DNA of 32,512 bases from Nostoc sp. UCD121 (GTDB taxonomy: Bacteria; Cyanobacteriota; Cyanobacteriia; Cyanobacteriales; Nostocaceae). The stretch spans positions 1-32,512 of the forward strand of contig NZ_JACKZS010000079.1 of NCBI RefSeq assembly GCF_014222285.1. Direction: 5' to 3'. The translations under genes and the position numbers were made by a program. Positions 16,565-25,330 of the stretch are shown one piece after another; within the stretch, counting starts at the first letter, position 1, and every line of letters begins with the position of its first letter. The notes below the pieces were generated by a model. It was not told where the DNA came from. It did no database searches and saw nothing but the letters and a program-made list of their open reading frames with translations.

Positions 16565-17590
16565 ATGATGGAATGGATTCCGCCCATAGCATTTATTCTA
16601 GCTGGCTTACTGGCTGGGATAATTGGTGAAAAAGTTATCTTCAAAAAACTGGAAATATTCGTTAATAATAAACGAATTGCTGGGGGGAATATTATATTTC
16701 ACTCTCTGCACCGCATGACATTTATTTGGTTTGTCATTGCCGGTTTTTTTTGGGCAGTTCTGAGCGCACCCCTCAAACCCGATATTGCGATCGTACTGCA
16801 AAAAGTTCTGACGATCGCACTGCTGTATTCAGTAACCCTAGTTTTAGCCAGATTGACTGCTGGTTTTGTGAATTTATTTATTCGCAGAGCAGAAGGGGTT
16901 CCCACATCGCTAATTTCTAACCTTGCTAAAATTACTGTTTTAGCTTTGGGAACATTAATCATACTGCAAACGGTGGGTGTTCAAATTACCCCGATTATCA
17001 CAACTTTAGGTATTGGTGGTCTAGCAGTTGGTTTGGCACTTCAAGACACACTCGCCAATTTGTTTTCTGGGTTTTACTTAATTATTTCTAAGCAAGTAAG
17101 AACCGGAGATTATGTGAAATTAGATGCTGGGCATGAGGGATATGTCATAGATATTTCTTGGCGGAATACGACAATTAAAGAAATTTCTAATAATGTCGTC
17201 ATTGTTCCCAATTCTAAGTTGTCTTCGGCAATTTTCACCAACTATCATTTACCCGCAAAAGAAATTACTTTAACAATGGATGTGGGCGTAAGTTATGATA
17301 GCGATTTGGAGCAAGTTGAAAAAGTGACTGTAGAAGTTGCTAAAGAAGTTATGCAAGAAATTGCACCAGAATTAAAAGAAAGTGAACCATATATCAGATT
17401 TCATACTTTTAATGATTTTAGTATAGATTTTACGCTTTATATGCGGGTAAGTGAATACTTCGATCAACGAATTGGAAAACATTTATTTGTGAAAAAATTA
17501 CACAAACGCTATCAGCAAGCAGGAATTCAAATTCCTTTTCCGATTAGAGAAGTGTATATGCAAGATAATTCAGGGATGGAAAAAAATTAG
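16565..17590 (+). CDS. Small-conductance mechanosensitive channel (MscS family)
   Basis: A 341-residue inner-membrane channel that would open on membrane tension to release osmolytes. There are about five hydrophobic segments in residues 5-165. The pore helix is diagnostic: TTLGIGGLAVGLALQDTLAN, rich in Gly/Ala packing pairs, followed by LFSGFYLIISKQVRTGDYV, the start of the beta domain. The cytosolic vestibule follows (VVIVPNSKLSSAIFTNY; the alpha/beta part ends near IQIPFPIREVY). E. coli MscS has three membrane helices; the extra N-terminal helices make this a slightly larger family type common in cyanobacteria. It is divergent from the deacetylase gene with 107 bases between. Confidence 0.94.
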   Translation: MMEWIPPIAFILAGLLAGIIGEKVIFKKLEIFVNNKRIAGGNIIFHSLHRMTFIWFVIAGFFWAVLSAPLKPDIAIVLQKVLTIALLYSVTLVLARLTAGFVNLFIRRAEGVPTSLISNLAKITVLALGTLIILQTVGVQITPIITTLGIGGLAVGLALQDTLANLFSGFYLIISKQVRTGDYVKLDAGHEGYVIDISWRNTTIKEISNNVVIVPNSKLSSAIFTNYHLPAKEITLTMDVGVSYDSDLEQVEKVTVEVAKEVMQEIAPELKESEPYIRFHTFNDFSIDFTLYMRVSEYFDQRIGKHLFVKKLHKRYQQAGIQIPFPIREVYMQDNSGMEKN

Positions 17591-17614
17591 CTTTCATCAC
17601 ATAGCAACCATTAA

Positions 17615-17740
17615 AGCCCTGGCGACTATAAGTCGCAGCTACACAGACAAAACCTGCCTTCGCAGGTTAGCAAACCTTTGATTTTCCGTTAATCCAGGCG
17701 GACTTTGTTTGTACAGCCACGATTTCTAATCGCTAAGGCT
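17615..17740. mobile_element. Foldback (MITE-like) repeat between convergent genes
   Basis: The left half (agccctggcgactataagtc, continuing cgcagctacacagacaaaac) is about 70 percent identical to the reverse complement of the right half (gtttgtacagccacgatttc, ending cgctaaggct). An inner perfect hairpin, aacctgc / gcaggtt around 17650-17670, sits on the left side. It is non-coding, about 126 bases, and lies 24 bases after the mscS stop and 10 bases before the end of the MBL-fold gene, where it could also act as a terminator. Similar elements are dispersed in Nostoc genomes. Confidence 0.65.
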
Positions 17741-17749
17741 GGGTGCAAC

Positions 17750-18529
17750 TTAAATTGCTAATGCTCGTTTTTCTAATGGTAGTTCAAAGCGATCGCCTGG
17801 TTTTGGCTCAAGTACCCGTGTTGAAATATTGTTCTTCTCTAGCAACGAACGAAATTCTTCAGCACTTCCTTTAGTCTGTATGAGTTTCATCAGCAATCCT
17901 TCAAACGCCACATCACCACCAGCCGCCGTAGGTATTATTACTTGAGGCTGTAACGATTTTACTACTTCTAAAGCGCTATTTTTACCTTTAATAATCGACC
18001 CAAGCAAAGGCAACGTCATATCAATAAACGGTGTAATCACTACATCAATGGGTGCAGATTGCTGAAGCTGTGGAGAATGATAACCGTGAGGCTCGTAGTA
18101 TACAGTTAGCCCACTCTCCAATTCTTTGAGAAGATAACTATTTTCTACCAGAGTGGGACCAATGGGGGAGCCGGGGAAAGCTTTGATTTCAACTTGATTA
18201 TTTAAAGTGAAAGTTTCACCATGAGCCAATACTGTTACTTGGGTGTAACCTAGCTGCTGTACTATCTTGGCTGCATTGGGAGAGGCTACAACTTTTATGT
18301 TGTGGTCGAGTACCTGAAGCGTTGGTGGGTGAGCGTGGTCTTCTAAACCCTGAGACAGCAGGATCAGGTCAATATTATCTGGTATTGGGCGATTTTGCGA
18401 TCGCGAACCTTTAAATAACCAATCCAAATTGCTGAAAATTAACGAACCAACCAGCCAAGGGTCAATCAGTATTCGTTTCCCACCAATTTCCAGTAACCAA
18501 GAGTTGCTGTCGAACCAAGTTAAAAACAT
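17750..18529 (-). CDS. MBL-fold protein with altered metal-binding motif
   Basis: A 259-residue protein from the ATG at 18529 (MFLTWFDSNSWLLEIGG). The frame extends upstream to an ATG at 18559 and a TTG at 18565, but family members usually begin at this point. The metallo-beta-lactamase fold is recognisable from SNSWLLEIGGKRILIDPWLVG and the UlaG/YtnP-like layout. However, the HxHxDH motif reads LSQGLEDHAH at about 70-79 in this version: the first two His are Gln and Leu, while Asp-His is kept. A further His-containing segment is EPHGYHSP. Hydrolase activity may be changed or lost, or one metal may be lost. Function unknown. It diverges from the VOC gene and converges with mscS. Confidence 0.82.
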   Translation of the reverse strand: MFLTWFDSNSWLLEIGGKRILIDPWLVGSLIFSNLDWLFKGSRSQNRPIPDNIDLILLSQGLEDHAHPPTLQVLDHNIKVVASPNAAKIVQQLGYTQVTVLAHGETFTLNNQVEIKAFPGSPIGPTLVENSYLLKELESGLTVYYEPHGYHSPQLQQSAPIDVVITPFIDMTLPLLGSIIKGKNSALEVVKSLQPQVIIPTAAGGDVAFEGLLMKLIQTKGSAEEFRSLLEKNNISTRVLEPKPGDRFELPLEKRALAI

Positions 18530-18640
18530 AAATTTTGTGAAGATAACGCCTACCTTCATTATCAATCGTGTCAGCTTTCTTAGTAAGCACTAAGGCCAAT
18601 ACCTACATTCGTCCGGTCAAGTCTACCACGGAGTTTTTTT

Positions 18641-19078
18641 ATGTCTGATCTTGGTTTTACTCACATTGCACTTGCAGTCAGTGATGTTGATGCAAGTATC
18701 TCATTTTATGCAAAGTATGCCCAGATGACAGTCGTGCATCATCGCATTGATCGAGCAACTCAATCAGATGTTGCTTGGATTAGTGACTTGACTAGACCTT
18801 TTGTAATTGTCCTAATTAAAGCAGCTAAAGTAGAAGGCGCACTATTACCACAATCCCATCTTGGGGTAGCTTATCAGAATCGTGGGGAAATCGATCGCCT
18901 GTGCAATGAGGCACGCGCTGAAGGAATACTGCTGGATGGGCCAAATGACTGGGGTTTTCCGGTTGGTTACTGGGCTTTTATTCAAGACCCTGATGGTCAT
19001 ACACTAGAAATTTCCTATGGTCAGGAAATTAGTTTTACAGTTGAGCAAGCTAGAGACGCGATTAATCGCGTCTCTTAA
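18641..19078 (+). CDS. VOC-superfamily (glyoxalase/dioxygenase-fold) protein
   Basis: A 145-residue protein with the paired beta-alpha-beta-beta-beta modules of the vicinal oxygen chelate fold. The first module starts FTHIALAVSDVDASISFYAK (His7 is the usual first metal ligand) and the second begins SHLGVAYQNRGEID, with DPDGHTLEISYG near the C-terminus, where Glu is the usual last metal ligand. Family members are glyoxalase I, dioxygenases and antibiotic-resistance proteins; the sequence does not decide. The start has a ggag eight to eleven bases upstream. Its last codons form a perfect palindrome (separate entry). Confidence 0.88.
   Translation: MSDLGFTHIALAVSDVDASISFYAKYAQMTVVHHRIDRATQSDVAWISDLTRPFVIVLIKAAKVEGALLPQSHLGVAYQNRGEIDRLCNEARAEGILLDGPNDWGFPVGYWAFIQDPDGHTLEISYGQEISFTVEQARDAINRVS
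19052..19075. terminator. Perfect 24-base palindrome at the end of the VOC gene
   Basis: agagacgcgatt is followed immediately by its exact reverse complement aatcgcgtctct, overlapping the last eight codons, with taaaaaaat beyond. On the minus strand this gives a T-run before rather than after the stem as seen from the plus strand, so it is not a textbook terminator for either gene. Its location between convergent stops (19078 and 19089) suggests a shared 3'-end structure. Confidence 0.5.
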
Positions 19079-19088
19079 AAAAATAGTG

Positions 19089-20786
19089 TTACTTATTACC
19101 AGGGGTGCGTCCACCTTCATCGTTACTGCCACCGTGAGGATGGGAATTGCCTGGGTCACATCCCTCAGAACCATTACCAATTCCTTGGTTACAGTGGCGA
19201 CGTGGTTTTACCCCCTCTGTTGAAGTTTCAGTCTGCTCCTCAGCTGCAACTTGTTGTTGTTGTTGTCCAACGACATACTGCGAGGAGATATTTGCTACTT
19301 GTCCAGTGCTAGATAGAGCTTGGTATAGCAAAGCAGACACTTCAGACCTGGTTGCTACCCGTTCAACATTTAGCAATTTCACATTGGGATAGTTGACGAC
19401 TATACCGCGTTGCGTCAAAGCTGCAATCAGACTGCGATATTCACGACGAATAGTAGTTGCATCGCTGTAAACAGATAAAATTGTATCCGTAGAACTACTA
19501 GTCTTATAATTTAATCCCTGTGCTAATGCTACCAAAATGTCAAGGCGAGAAAGGCTTTGGCTGGGGTTGAAATCCTTACCAATAACAGCGTTTAAAAAGC
19601 CCATTTGATAAACTTCGCTGATGGCATTGTAAGCCCAATATTGAGTTGAGACATCCTTAAATGCGATCGCTTGGCGAATTTTCCCCTTGGCAAACGCTTT
19701 CCGCAGCATTGCCGCAAATTGGGCACGAGTTACTGGTGCATCCGGGCGGAAAGTCCCATCAGGAAAACCTTCGAGAATTTGCATTGAGGCCAATTCGGCA
19801 ATAAAATCTTTAGCCCAGTAGTTTGTGGAAACGTCAGAAAATCCAACCTGGAGAGCGCGAGACATCCCGACTTGACGATAATTCATCAGCATTTGGCTGA
19901 CATCATAGCTAGAGTTATCGCTGACTTCAATCACCTGCACCAAGCTGCCAGGAGTAGCTTGCAAAGCCTCTGCTAAGTCGGAACTAAAGACGCTCACGAA
20001 CGACTGACGCACTAAAGCATATTCACCCTGAGTGAAAGAGACGGGATAAACGCTAGTGCCTGGAATTGTTGACAAACCTTCTACTTGGAACTGACTACCT
20101 TGGAAGGTTTGGGAACTGCTGAGGAAACTAACACGCTGGTCGCTGACTTGGGTGAAGTAGTCGTAGGTGATGGTACCTGCGTCAATAGTGCCGTTTTGGT
20201 CGGCATCAACACCATAAACAGTACGAACAACTTGGTATTCTGTAGGTTTGGCTGACAAAACCAGGTTAACTGTGGTGTTTGCCGACAAACATTCAAATTC
20301 GCTATAGCCAATAAAGCGGTTTTGAACATCATACAATCGCACGACGATGCGATCGCTAGCTTTTAACCCCTTAGCAAATTTTGCTTTTTGCTTAATCTTG
20401 TACTTGTAATCACCCAAAAAGCGCTCTTTTAAATAGCCCTTGCCACCTTTACTCTTGACAGAAATGCGAGCAATCACCTCTGACAAGTTCCCGGATGGTT
20501 CCCAAATGGCAAGGCTAAAACCTGTTTTTTTGCCTTTTGCAGAAACACTACTACTGCGGCTTTCTGTGGTGATAGTTTGCCGCTCAATAGTAGTACGACT
20601 CCTGGTTTCTACTTTTTTATCGGCTAAAAGTTGTTGACCTGTGGAATTATCAGATATTTGGGCGACGGTGGTAGAGAACCCTGAAGTTGCAGATGCAGAA
20701 GCTATTGGCGATAATATTGCCACAGAGGTTGCAGCCAGAACAAACTTGCTCATTTGAGCAAAGTAACTTTGATTCATGTATTTCAT
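19089..20786 (-). CDS. SLH-domain surface/outer-envelope protein
   Basis: A 565-residue exported protein. The signal peptide covers about residues 1-34 (basic N-region, FVLAATSVAILSPIASASA). The middle part (90-310) is a beta-rich domain of unknown function with a dockerin/EF-hand-like calcium loop, DADQNGTIDAG, at 194-204. SLH repeats follow: FSDVSTNYWAKDFIAELA at 316-333 with GFPDGTFRPDAPVTRAQFA, a second at 376-425 (FKDVSTQYWAYNAISEV), and a weak third to about 490. SLH repeats bind pyruvylated cell-wall polymers or peptidoglycan, so it probably lies in the cyanobacterial envelope. The C-terminal tail 529-565 is Gly/Asn-rich with CNQGIGNGSEGCDPGNS, a distinct motif of unknown role. It is divergent from the alpha/beta-hydrolase gene. 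Confidence 0.9.
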   Translation of the reverse strand: MKYMNQSYFAQMSKFVLAATSVAILSPIASASATSGFSTTVAQISDNSTGQQLLADKKVETRSRTTIERQTITTESRSSSVSAKGKKTGFSLAIWEPSGNLSEVIARISVKSKGGKGYLKERFLGDYKYKIKQKAKFAKGLKASDRIVVRLYDVQNRFIGYSEFECLSANTTVNLVLSAKPTEYQVVRTVYGVDADQNGTIDAGTITYDYFTQVSDQRVSFLSSSQTFQGSQFQVEGLSTIPGTSVYPVSFTQGEYALVRQSFVSVFSSDLAEALQATPGSLVQVIEVSDNSSYDVSQMLMNYRQVGMSRALQVGFSDVSTNYWAKDFIAELASMQILEGFPDGTFRPDAPVTRAQFAAMLRKAFAKGKIRQAIAFKDVSTQYWAYNAISEVYQMGFLNAVIGKDFNPSQSLSRLDILVALAQGLNYKTSSSTDTILSVYSDATTIRREYRSLIAALTQRGIVVNYPNVKLLNVERVATRSEVSALLYQALSSTGQVANISSQYVVGQQQQQVAAEEQTETSTEGVKPRRHCNQGIGNGSEGCDPGNSHPHGGSNDEGGRTPGNK

Positions 20787-20941
20787 CTCACGCTACCATT
20801 CGTCTAAAAAAGCACAGGGGTATTTGGTATCCCTTGACTCATTAATCCCTTGGCGTGGATGAAACTAACATCTAATCAGTGGCGAGTTATGAGGTCAGAG
20901 AACATTAATATATTTGAAGATACACTTTATGAATCTTATTA

Positions 20942-21835
20942 ATGACTGTAACTACACAGCAGCTTGCAACCCAAGACGCTTTTGAAAAATTCTTTTGGAC
21001 TTGGCAGGGTTACAAAATTCAGTACACTGTCATGGGTACTGGACGACCTCTGGTACTGGTTCACGGCTTCGGTGCTTCCATTGGACACTGGCGTAAAAAT
21101 ATCCCAGTTTTAGCTGATGCTGGCTACCAGGTGTTTGCCATAGACCTTTTAGGTTTTGGCGGTTCCGATAAAGCGCCCATTGATTACAGTGTGGAAGTTT
21201 GGGTGGAACTGCTGAAAGATTTCTGCACAGCACATATACACGAACCTGCTGTATTTATTGGCAACTCCATCGGCGCACTTTTGAGCTTGATTGTACTGGT
21301 AGAACATCCAGAAATTGCTGCTGGTGGTATTTTGATTAACTCTGCGGGTGGGTTGAGCCATCGTCCTCATGAATTGAATCCGCCGCTACGGATAGTGATG
21401 GCAGCTTTTAATCGGTTTGTGCGATCGCCAATTACAGGTAAATTTGTCTATAACCGCATCCGTCAAAAAGCCCAAATCCGCCGCACCCTCTACCAAGTTT
21501 ACCGCGATCGTCAAGCCGTTACCGATGAATTAGTCGATTTACTTTATACTCCCTCTTGCGACCCAGGAGCGCAACAAGTCTTCGCATCTATTCTCACAGC
21601 CCCTCCTGGCCCAAGTCCAGAGGAACTTTTGCCCAAAGTAGAACGTCCTCTATTAGTAATTTGGGGTGCTGATGATCCCTGGACACCAATTACCGGGGCA
21701 AAGATTTACGAAAAGGCGCGTGAGAATGGCAAAGAAATCAAAATAGTCCCCATTCCGAATGCCGGTCATTGTCCGCACGATGAAGTTCCAGGTGTTGTCA
21801 ATGCCCAGATTATCGATTGGCTAACGCAAAATTAG
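20942..21835 (+). CDS. Alpha/beta-hydrolase fold protein
   Basis: A 297-residue hydrolase with a full catalytic triad: nucleophile Ser109 in GNSIGA (nucleophile elbow), acid Asp244 or Asp245 in WGADDPWTP, and His276 in NAGHCPHDE. The oxyanion-hole segment is LVHGFGAS at 39-46. A helical cap lies at about 135-215 (FVRSPITGKFVYNRIRQKAQ). This arrangement is common to haloalkane dehalogenase-like, epoxide hydrolase-like and pheophytinase-like cyanobacterial and plastid enzymes; substrate not determined. The upstream gap (20836-20941) shared with the SLH gene should hold divergent promoters. Confidence 0.9.
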   Translation: MTVTTQQLATQDAFEKFFWTWQGYKIQYTVMGTGRPLVLVHGFGASIGHWRKNIPVLADAGYQVFAIDLLGFGGSDKAPIDYSVEVWVELLKDFCTAHIHEPAVFIGNSIGALLSLIVLVEHPEIAAGGILINSAGGLSHRPHELNPPLRIVMAAFNRFVRSPITGKFVYNRIRQKAQIRRTLYQVYRDRQAVTDELVDLLYTPSCDPGAQQVFASILTAPPGPSPEELLPKVERPLLVIWGADDPWTPITGAKIYEKARENGKEIKIVPIPNAGHCPHDEVPGVVNAQIIDWLTQN

Positions 21836-21844
21836 TAATTTCAT

Positions 21845-21889
21845 GCCAAGACGCAAATGCAAAGATATTTTCTGTCCCCGCGTCTTGGC
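21845..21889 (+). terminator. Inverted repeat downstream of the hydrolase gene
   Basis: gccaagacgc (21845-21854) pairs perfectly with gcgtcttggc (21880-21889) around a 25-base loop. No T-run follows directly. It is 9 bases past the stop codon and may be a transcription end or mRNA-stabilising hairpin. Downstream, 21935-21960 is a run of tagatttt-type short repeats with no gene. Confidence 0.5.
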
Positions 21890-22071
21890 CGATGCAGAGT
21901 AGAAATGAGGCTAACAATCTGGGTCAATCAATTTTAGATTCTAGATTTTAGATTTTAGATTGAACAGGCAACCAAACGGCATCTACAAGCACAAATTTCA
22001 CTGTTGCCTGTTGCCTATTCCCTATTCCCTCTCCCAAAGGGATTGACAGAATCAAACTCGTATGGCGTGTA

Positions 22072-23130
22072 ATGGAGCTTGATGTGCGTAATGGACATAA
22101 AGAGGTAATTCCCTCAAATCACCATCCAGATTTTTCTCAACAAGGCTATCAAGTTATCAGCGAACTAGGACGCAACCGAGAAGGGGGACGAATTACTTAC
22201 TTAGCTAATGTTCTCAATTCTAAGCAACAGGTAGTGATTAAAGAGTTTTGTTTTGCTCGGGCCGATGCTGATTTGTCAGGTGTGAAAGCATATCAGCGCG
22301 AAATTGAAATTTTGCAGCAACTCAATCATTCTCGCATCCCTCGCTATATAGATTCTTTTGAAATACCAGGGGCTTTTTATCTGGTACAGGAACATAAAAA
22401 TGCTCCATCTTTAGGCTTAAAAAACAGCTTTCATCCAGAAGAAATTAAGCAAATTGCTCTGTCAATTTTAGAGCTTTTAGTTTATCTACAAAAGCAAGTT
22501 CCGACAATTATTCATCGGGATATCAAACCAGAAAACATTTTGGTTGATGAGCAACTAAATGCTTATTTAGTTGATTTTGGATTAGCTAGGATACAGGGTG
22601 CAAAAATAGCTCTTAGCAGCTTTGTAGCAGGAACCCCAGGTTTTATGCCACCAGAAGAACAGTTTGGTCATTCCCTGACTGAGGCATCAGATTTATATAG
22701 TTTGGGAGCAACACTAATTTGCTTACTTACTAATACCCGTTCTGTTGATATTGGAAAATTAATTGATGATAACTACCGCTTTAATTTCCAGCAATTAGTT
22801 CCTCAAATCAGCCCGCGTTTTCGGTCATGGTTAATGAAAATGGTGGAACGTAACCGAAAACGCCGCTATGCTAATGCGGCTATTGCTTTAAAAGCACTTG
22901 AGCCAATTGAGGTTATTGGTACTGCCACTAGAATAGATAATTTAATCAGTACAATTAAACCTATAAAACGAACTACAGTGCTGGGATTAGCTACTGTTAT
23001 TACACTGGCTACGATGGGGGCAACTTTGATGAGCTGTCAGCCTGGTAGTGCGGTTAGGCAATTGCTGGAAGCTAGAGAATGTCAAAGCTGGGATTTAAAC
23101 GCAAGTTGTCAACAAAAAACCGGAAATTAA
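22072..23130 (+). CDS. Membrane-anchored Ser/Thr protein kinase (Hanks type)
   Basis: A 352-residue eukaryotic-like kinase. The domain runs from about 26 to 280: glycine loop region ELGRNREGGRITYLA (less canonical), ATP-anchoring Lys57 in VVIKEF, catalytic loop HRDIKPEN at 148-155, DFG at 168-170 and activation-segment end GTPGFMPPEE at 187-196. Residues 303-321 (TVLGLATVITLATMGATLM) are a membrane helix, putting the kinase in the cytosol with a short external tail. In many Nostoc kinases this tail leads into pentapeptide repeats (CDLSGANL type). Here only LLEARECQSWDLNASC remains, so the sensor region seems truncated. It is followed by a palindrome and the first 42-bp array. Confidence 0.93.
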   Translation: MELDVRNGHKEVIPSNHHPDFSQQGYQVISELGRNREGGRITYLANVLNSKQQVVIKEFCFARADADLSGVKAYQREIEILQQLNHSRIPRYIDSFEIPGAFYLVQEHKNAPSLGLKNSFHPEEIKQIALSILELLVYLQKQVPTIIHRDIKPENILVDEQLNAYLVDFGLARIQGAKIALSSFVAGTPGFMPPEEQFGHSLTEASDLYSLGATLICLLTNTRSVDIGKLIDDNYRFNFQQLVPQISPRFRSWLMKMVERNRKRRYANAAIALKALEPIEVIGTATRIDNLISTIKPIKRTTVLGLATVITLATMGATLMSCQPGSAVRQLLEARECQSWDLNASCQQKTGN

Positions 23131-23192
23131 GATTAATTAGGTTGCTTCTGGCTAAGGATTACAGTCGTTTTCAATTGAATAGACTACATGAG

Positions 23193-23218
23193 TAGGGGCA
23201 CAATATATTGTGCCCCTA
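23193..23218. terminator. Perfect 26-base palindrome after the kinase gene
   Basis: taggggcacaata is followed by its exact reverse complement tattgtgccccta, then aaaattat. It is 62 bases after the kinase stop. The tip would open into a small loop in RNA. The ggggcacaat...attgtgcccc type is a recurrent cyanobacterial palindrome; a terminator role is inferred. Confidence 0.5.
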
Positions 23219-23274
23219 AAATTATATGTATTCCACCCTTGTGAAAATTGCTGTCATTTTCACGAGTATTAAAG

Positions 23275-23540
23275 ACTCGTCAACGGAGTTCAAAGGTGGA
23301 TGAATCCAGTTCAAATACTCGTTAACGGAGATAAAAGGTGGATGAATCCAGTTCAAACACTCGTTAACGGAGATAAAAGGTGGATGAATCCAGTTCAAAC
23401 ACTCGTCAACGGAGATAAAAGGTGGATGAATCCAGTTCAAACACTCGTCAACGGAGATATAAAGGTGGATGAATCCGGTTCAAACACTCGTCAACGGAGA
23501 TAAAAGGTGGATGAATCCAGTTCAAATACTTGTCAACGGT
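23275..23540. repeat. Tandem array of 42-bp repeats (array 1)
   Basis: Units begin with ggtggatgaatccagttcaa at 23295, 23337, 23379, 23421, 23464 and 23506, a period of 42 bases except one of 43 caused by an extra base near 23460. A half unit precedes and the last unit decays at about 23540. Units differ at only a few positions. Each unit carries TGGAtgaaTCCA, a small stem-loop. There are no unique spacers, so it is not a CRISPR array. It lies just upstream of the CHAT gene at 23625. Confidence 0.95.
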
Positions 23541-23624
23541 AATGTACTATCAGTAATTGTGTAGTTATTTGTTGTAGTAAACTACATCTAAGCCAGAAGC
23601 CTGCATTCAATAGTTGATAGCGCT

Positions 23625-25265
23625 GTGAAAAAAATCCTGATTGTGTCAGCTAATCCCACGACGACAGATAAACTTCGCTTGGACGAGGAAGTAAGGGAAA
23701 TTCAGGAAGGGTTGCAACGCTCTCGCAGCCGAGATAAGTTTGAAATTATTACTAAATGGGCGGTGCGGCCTGACGATTTGCGGCGTGCGCTTTTAGATCA
23801 TAATCCTCATATCATACATTTTTCTGGACATGGGGGTGGAAATCAAGGTTTAGCCTTGGAAAATAATACAGGGGAAATGCAGCTGGTGAGTACGGAGTCA
23901 CTGGCAAGGCTATTTAAGTTATTTAAAGACAAAGTTGAGTGTGTATTATTAAATGCCTGTTATAGCGAGGTACAAGCTGAGTCGATTCACCAACACATTA
24001 ACTGCGTAGTTGGCATGAATCGGGCAATTGGCGATCGCGCCGCAATTAAATTTGCGGTAGGCTTTTATGATGCACTGGGTGCTGATAGGTCTTATGAGGA
24101 TGCTTATGAGTTTGGCTGTAGCGCGATTGATTTAGAAAGTATTCCAGAGTCTTCCACCCCAGTGCTGAAAAGCCGGAACAATCCCCAAGGTGCTATCTCT
24201 GCTAACGAAACGATTCCAGATATTGAGATAAAAACAGCAGTCTCCTTAGAAAATCCAGAAGGGCAGGTATCTTTAAACTCTGCGTTCTATGTGGAGCGAT
24301 CGCCTATTGAGGTAGACTGTTATGAAGCGATTCTTCAACCAGGGGCCTTAATTCGCATCAAAGCTCCCCGGCAGATGGGCAAAACTTCCCTCATGTCGCG
24401 GGTTCTCCATCATGCTAGTCAACATAACTATCAGACTGCACCCGTAAATTTCCAGTCAGCCGATGCAGAATTTCTCGCCAATTTAGATCAATTTTTGCAG
24501 TGGTTCTGTGCCAGCATTACTTACGAATTGAATCTACCAGAGAAGCTAGACGATTATTGGAAGGGTGTTTTAGGTAGCAAGAATAAATGTACAAATTACT
24601 TTCAACGGTATTTATTACCCGCGATTAATAGCCCCATAGCTTTGGGTTTAGATGAAGTCGATGAAGTCTTCAAGCATCCCATAATTGCGGCTGATTTTTT
24701 TGGATTGCTACGAGCTTGGCATGAGCGGTCAAAGAATGAGACAGTTTGGAAAAATCTCCGGTTGGTGATTGTGCATTCTAAGGAAGTTTATATTCCGCTC
24801 AATATTAATCAATCGCCTTTTAATGTCGGCTTACCCATTGAGTTACCAGACTTAAATCAAATACAAGTACAAGATTTAGTACAGCGTCACGGACTCAATT
24901 GGACTGAATCACAAATTGAAGAATTAATGACACTCGTCGGTGGTCATCCTTATTTAGTGCGGGTAGCGCTTTATGAAATTGCCCGTGGTCGGATGACGCT
25001 GGAAAATCTGCAAAAAATCGCCGCAACCGAGGAAGGGCCTTACAGTGACCATCTGCGCCGCCATTGGCTGAATTTGCAAGAGGATGCAGAATTGCTAGCT
25101 GCCGTCAAACAAGCGATGATGGCAAATCGCGCCGTGGATGTAGGCACAACTGAAGCGTTTAAACTTCGCAGTATGGGGTTAGTTAAGTTTCAAGGCAATC
25201 AAGTAGTGCCACTGTGTGAATTGTACCGTCAATATTTTTGCGATCGCTTGGGGTTGAAAAATTAA
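23625..25265 (+). CDS. CHAT (caspase-like) protease fused to AAA-like NTPase
   Basis: A 546-residue protein starting at GTG. Residues 1-170 are a CHAT domain of the caspase/gingipain clan. The catalytic His is His69 in HFSGHGGG and the catalytic Cys is Cys112 in LLNACYS; the ILIVSANP start is typical for cyanobacterial CHAT proteins. A linker to about 215 leads into an AAA-like (AAA_35) ATPase with FYVERSPIE at 221-229, Walker A KAPRQMGKTSL at 247-257, and ALGLDEVDEVF as the Walker B region. The C-terminal part ends in a small winged-helix-like stretch. This domain pairing suggests a protease gated by an NTPase, as in NLR-like bacterial immune proteins. The next two genes share its strand, and gene 26018 shares its AAA type. 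The trigger and substrate are unknown. Confidence 0.9.
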   Translation: MKKILIVSANPTTTDKLRLDEEVREIQEGLQRSRSRDKFEIITKWAVRPDDLRRALLDHNPHIIHFSGHGGGNQGLALENNTGEMQLVSTESLARLFKLFKDKVECVLLNACYSEVQAESIHQHINCVVGMNRAIGDRAAIKFAVGFYDALGADRSYEDAYEFGCSAIDLESIPESSTPVLKSRNNPQGAISANETIPDIEIKTAVSLENPEGQVSLNSAFYVERSPIEVDCYEAILQPGALIRIKAPRQMGKTSLMSRVLHHASQHNYQTAPVNFQSADAEFLANLDQFLQWFCASITYELNLPEKLDDYWKGVLGSKNKCTNYFQRYLLPAINSPIALGLDEVDEVFKHPIIAADFFGLLRAWHERSKNETVWKNLRLVIVHSKEVYIPLNINQSPFNVGLPIELPDLNQIQVQDLVQRHGLNWTESQIEELMTLVGGHPYLVRVALYEIARGRMTLENLQKIAATEEGPYSDHLRRHWLNLQEDAELLAAVKQAMMANRAVDVGTTEAFKLRSMGLVKFQGNQVVPLCELYRQYFCDRLGLKN

Positions 25266-25330
25266 AAAAGTACATTAGGAGTGCAATAAGACTTTTATCT
25301 GCAATTACCATTTAACAAAAAGGTTTAACA

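Noticed and set aside
23222..23503. Small proteins encoded across array 1 on either strand
   Set aside because: Open frames of 67-72 codons are explained by the 42-base period; one unit has a 43-base spacing that breaks a conserved frame.
23275..23540. CRISPR array
   Set aside because: The 42-bp units are contiguous and have no variable spacers; no cas gene is near.
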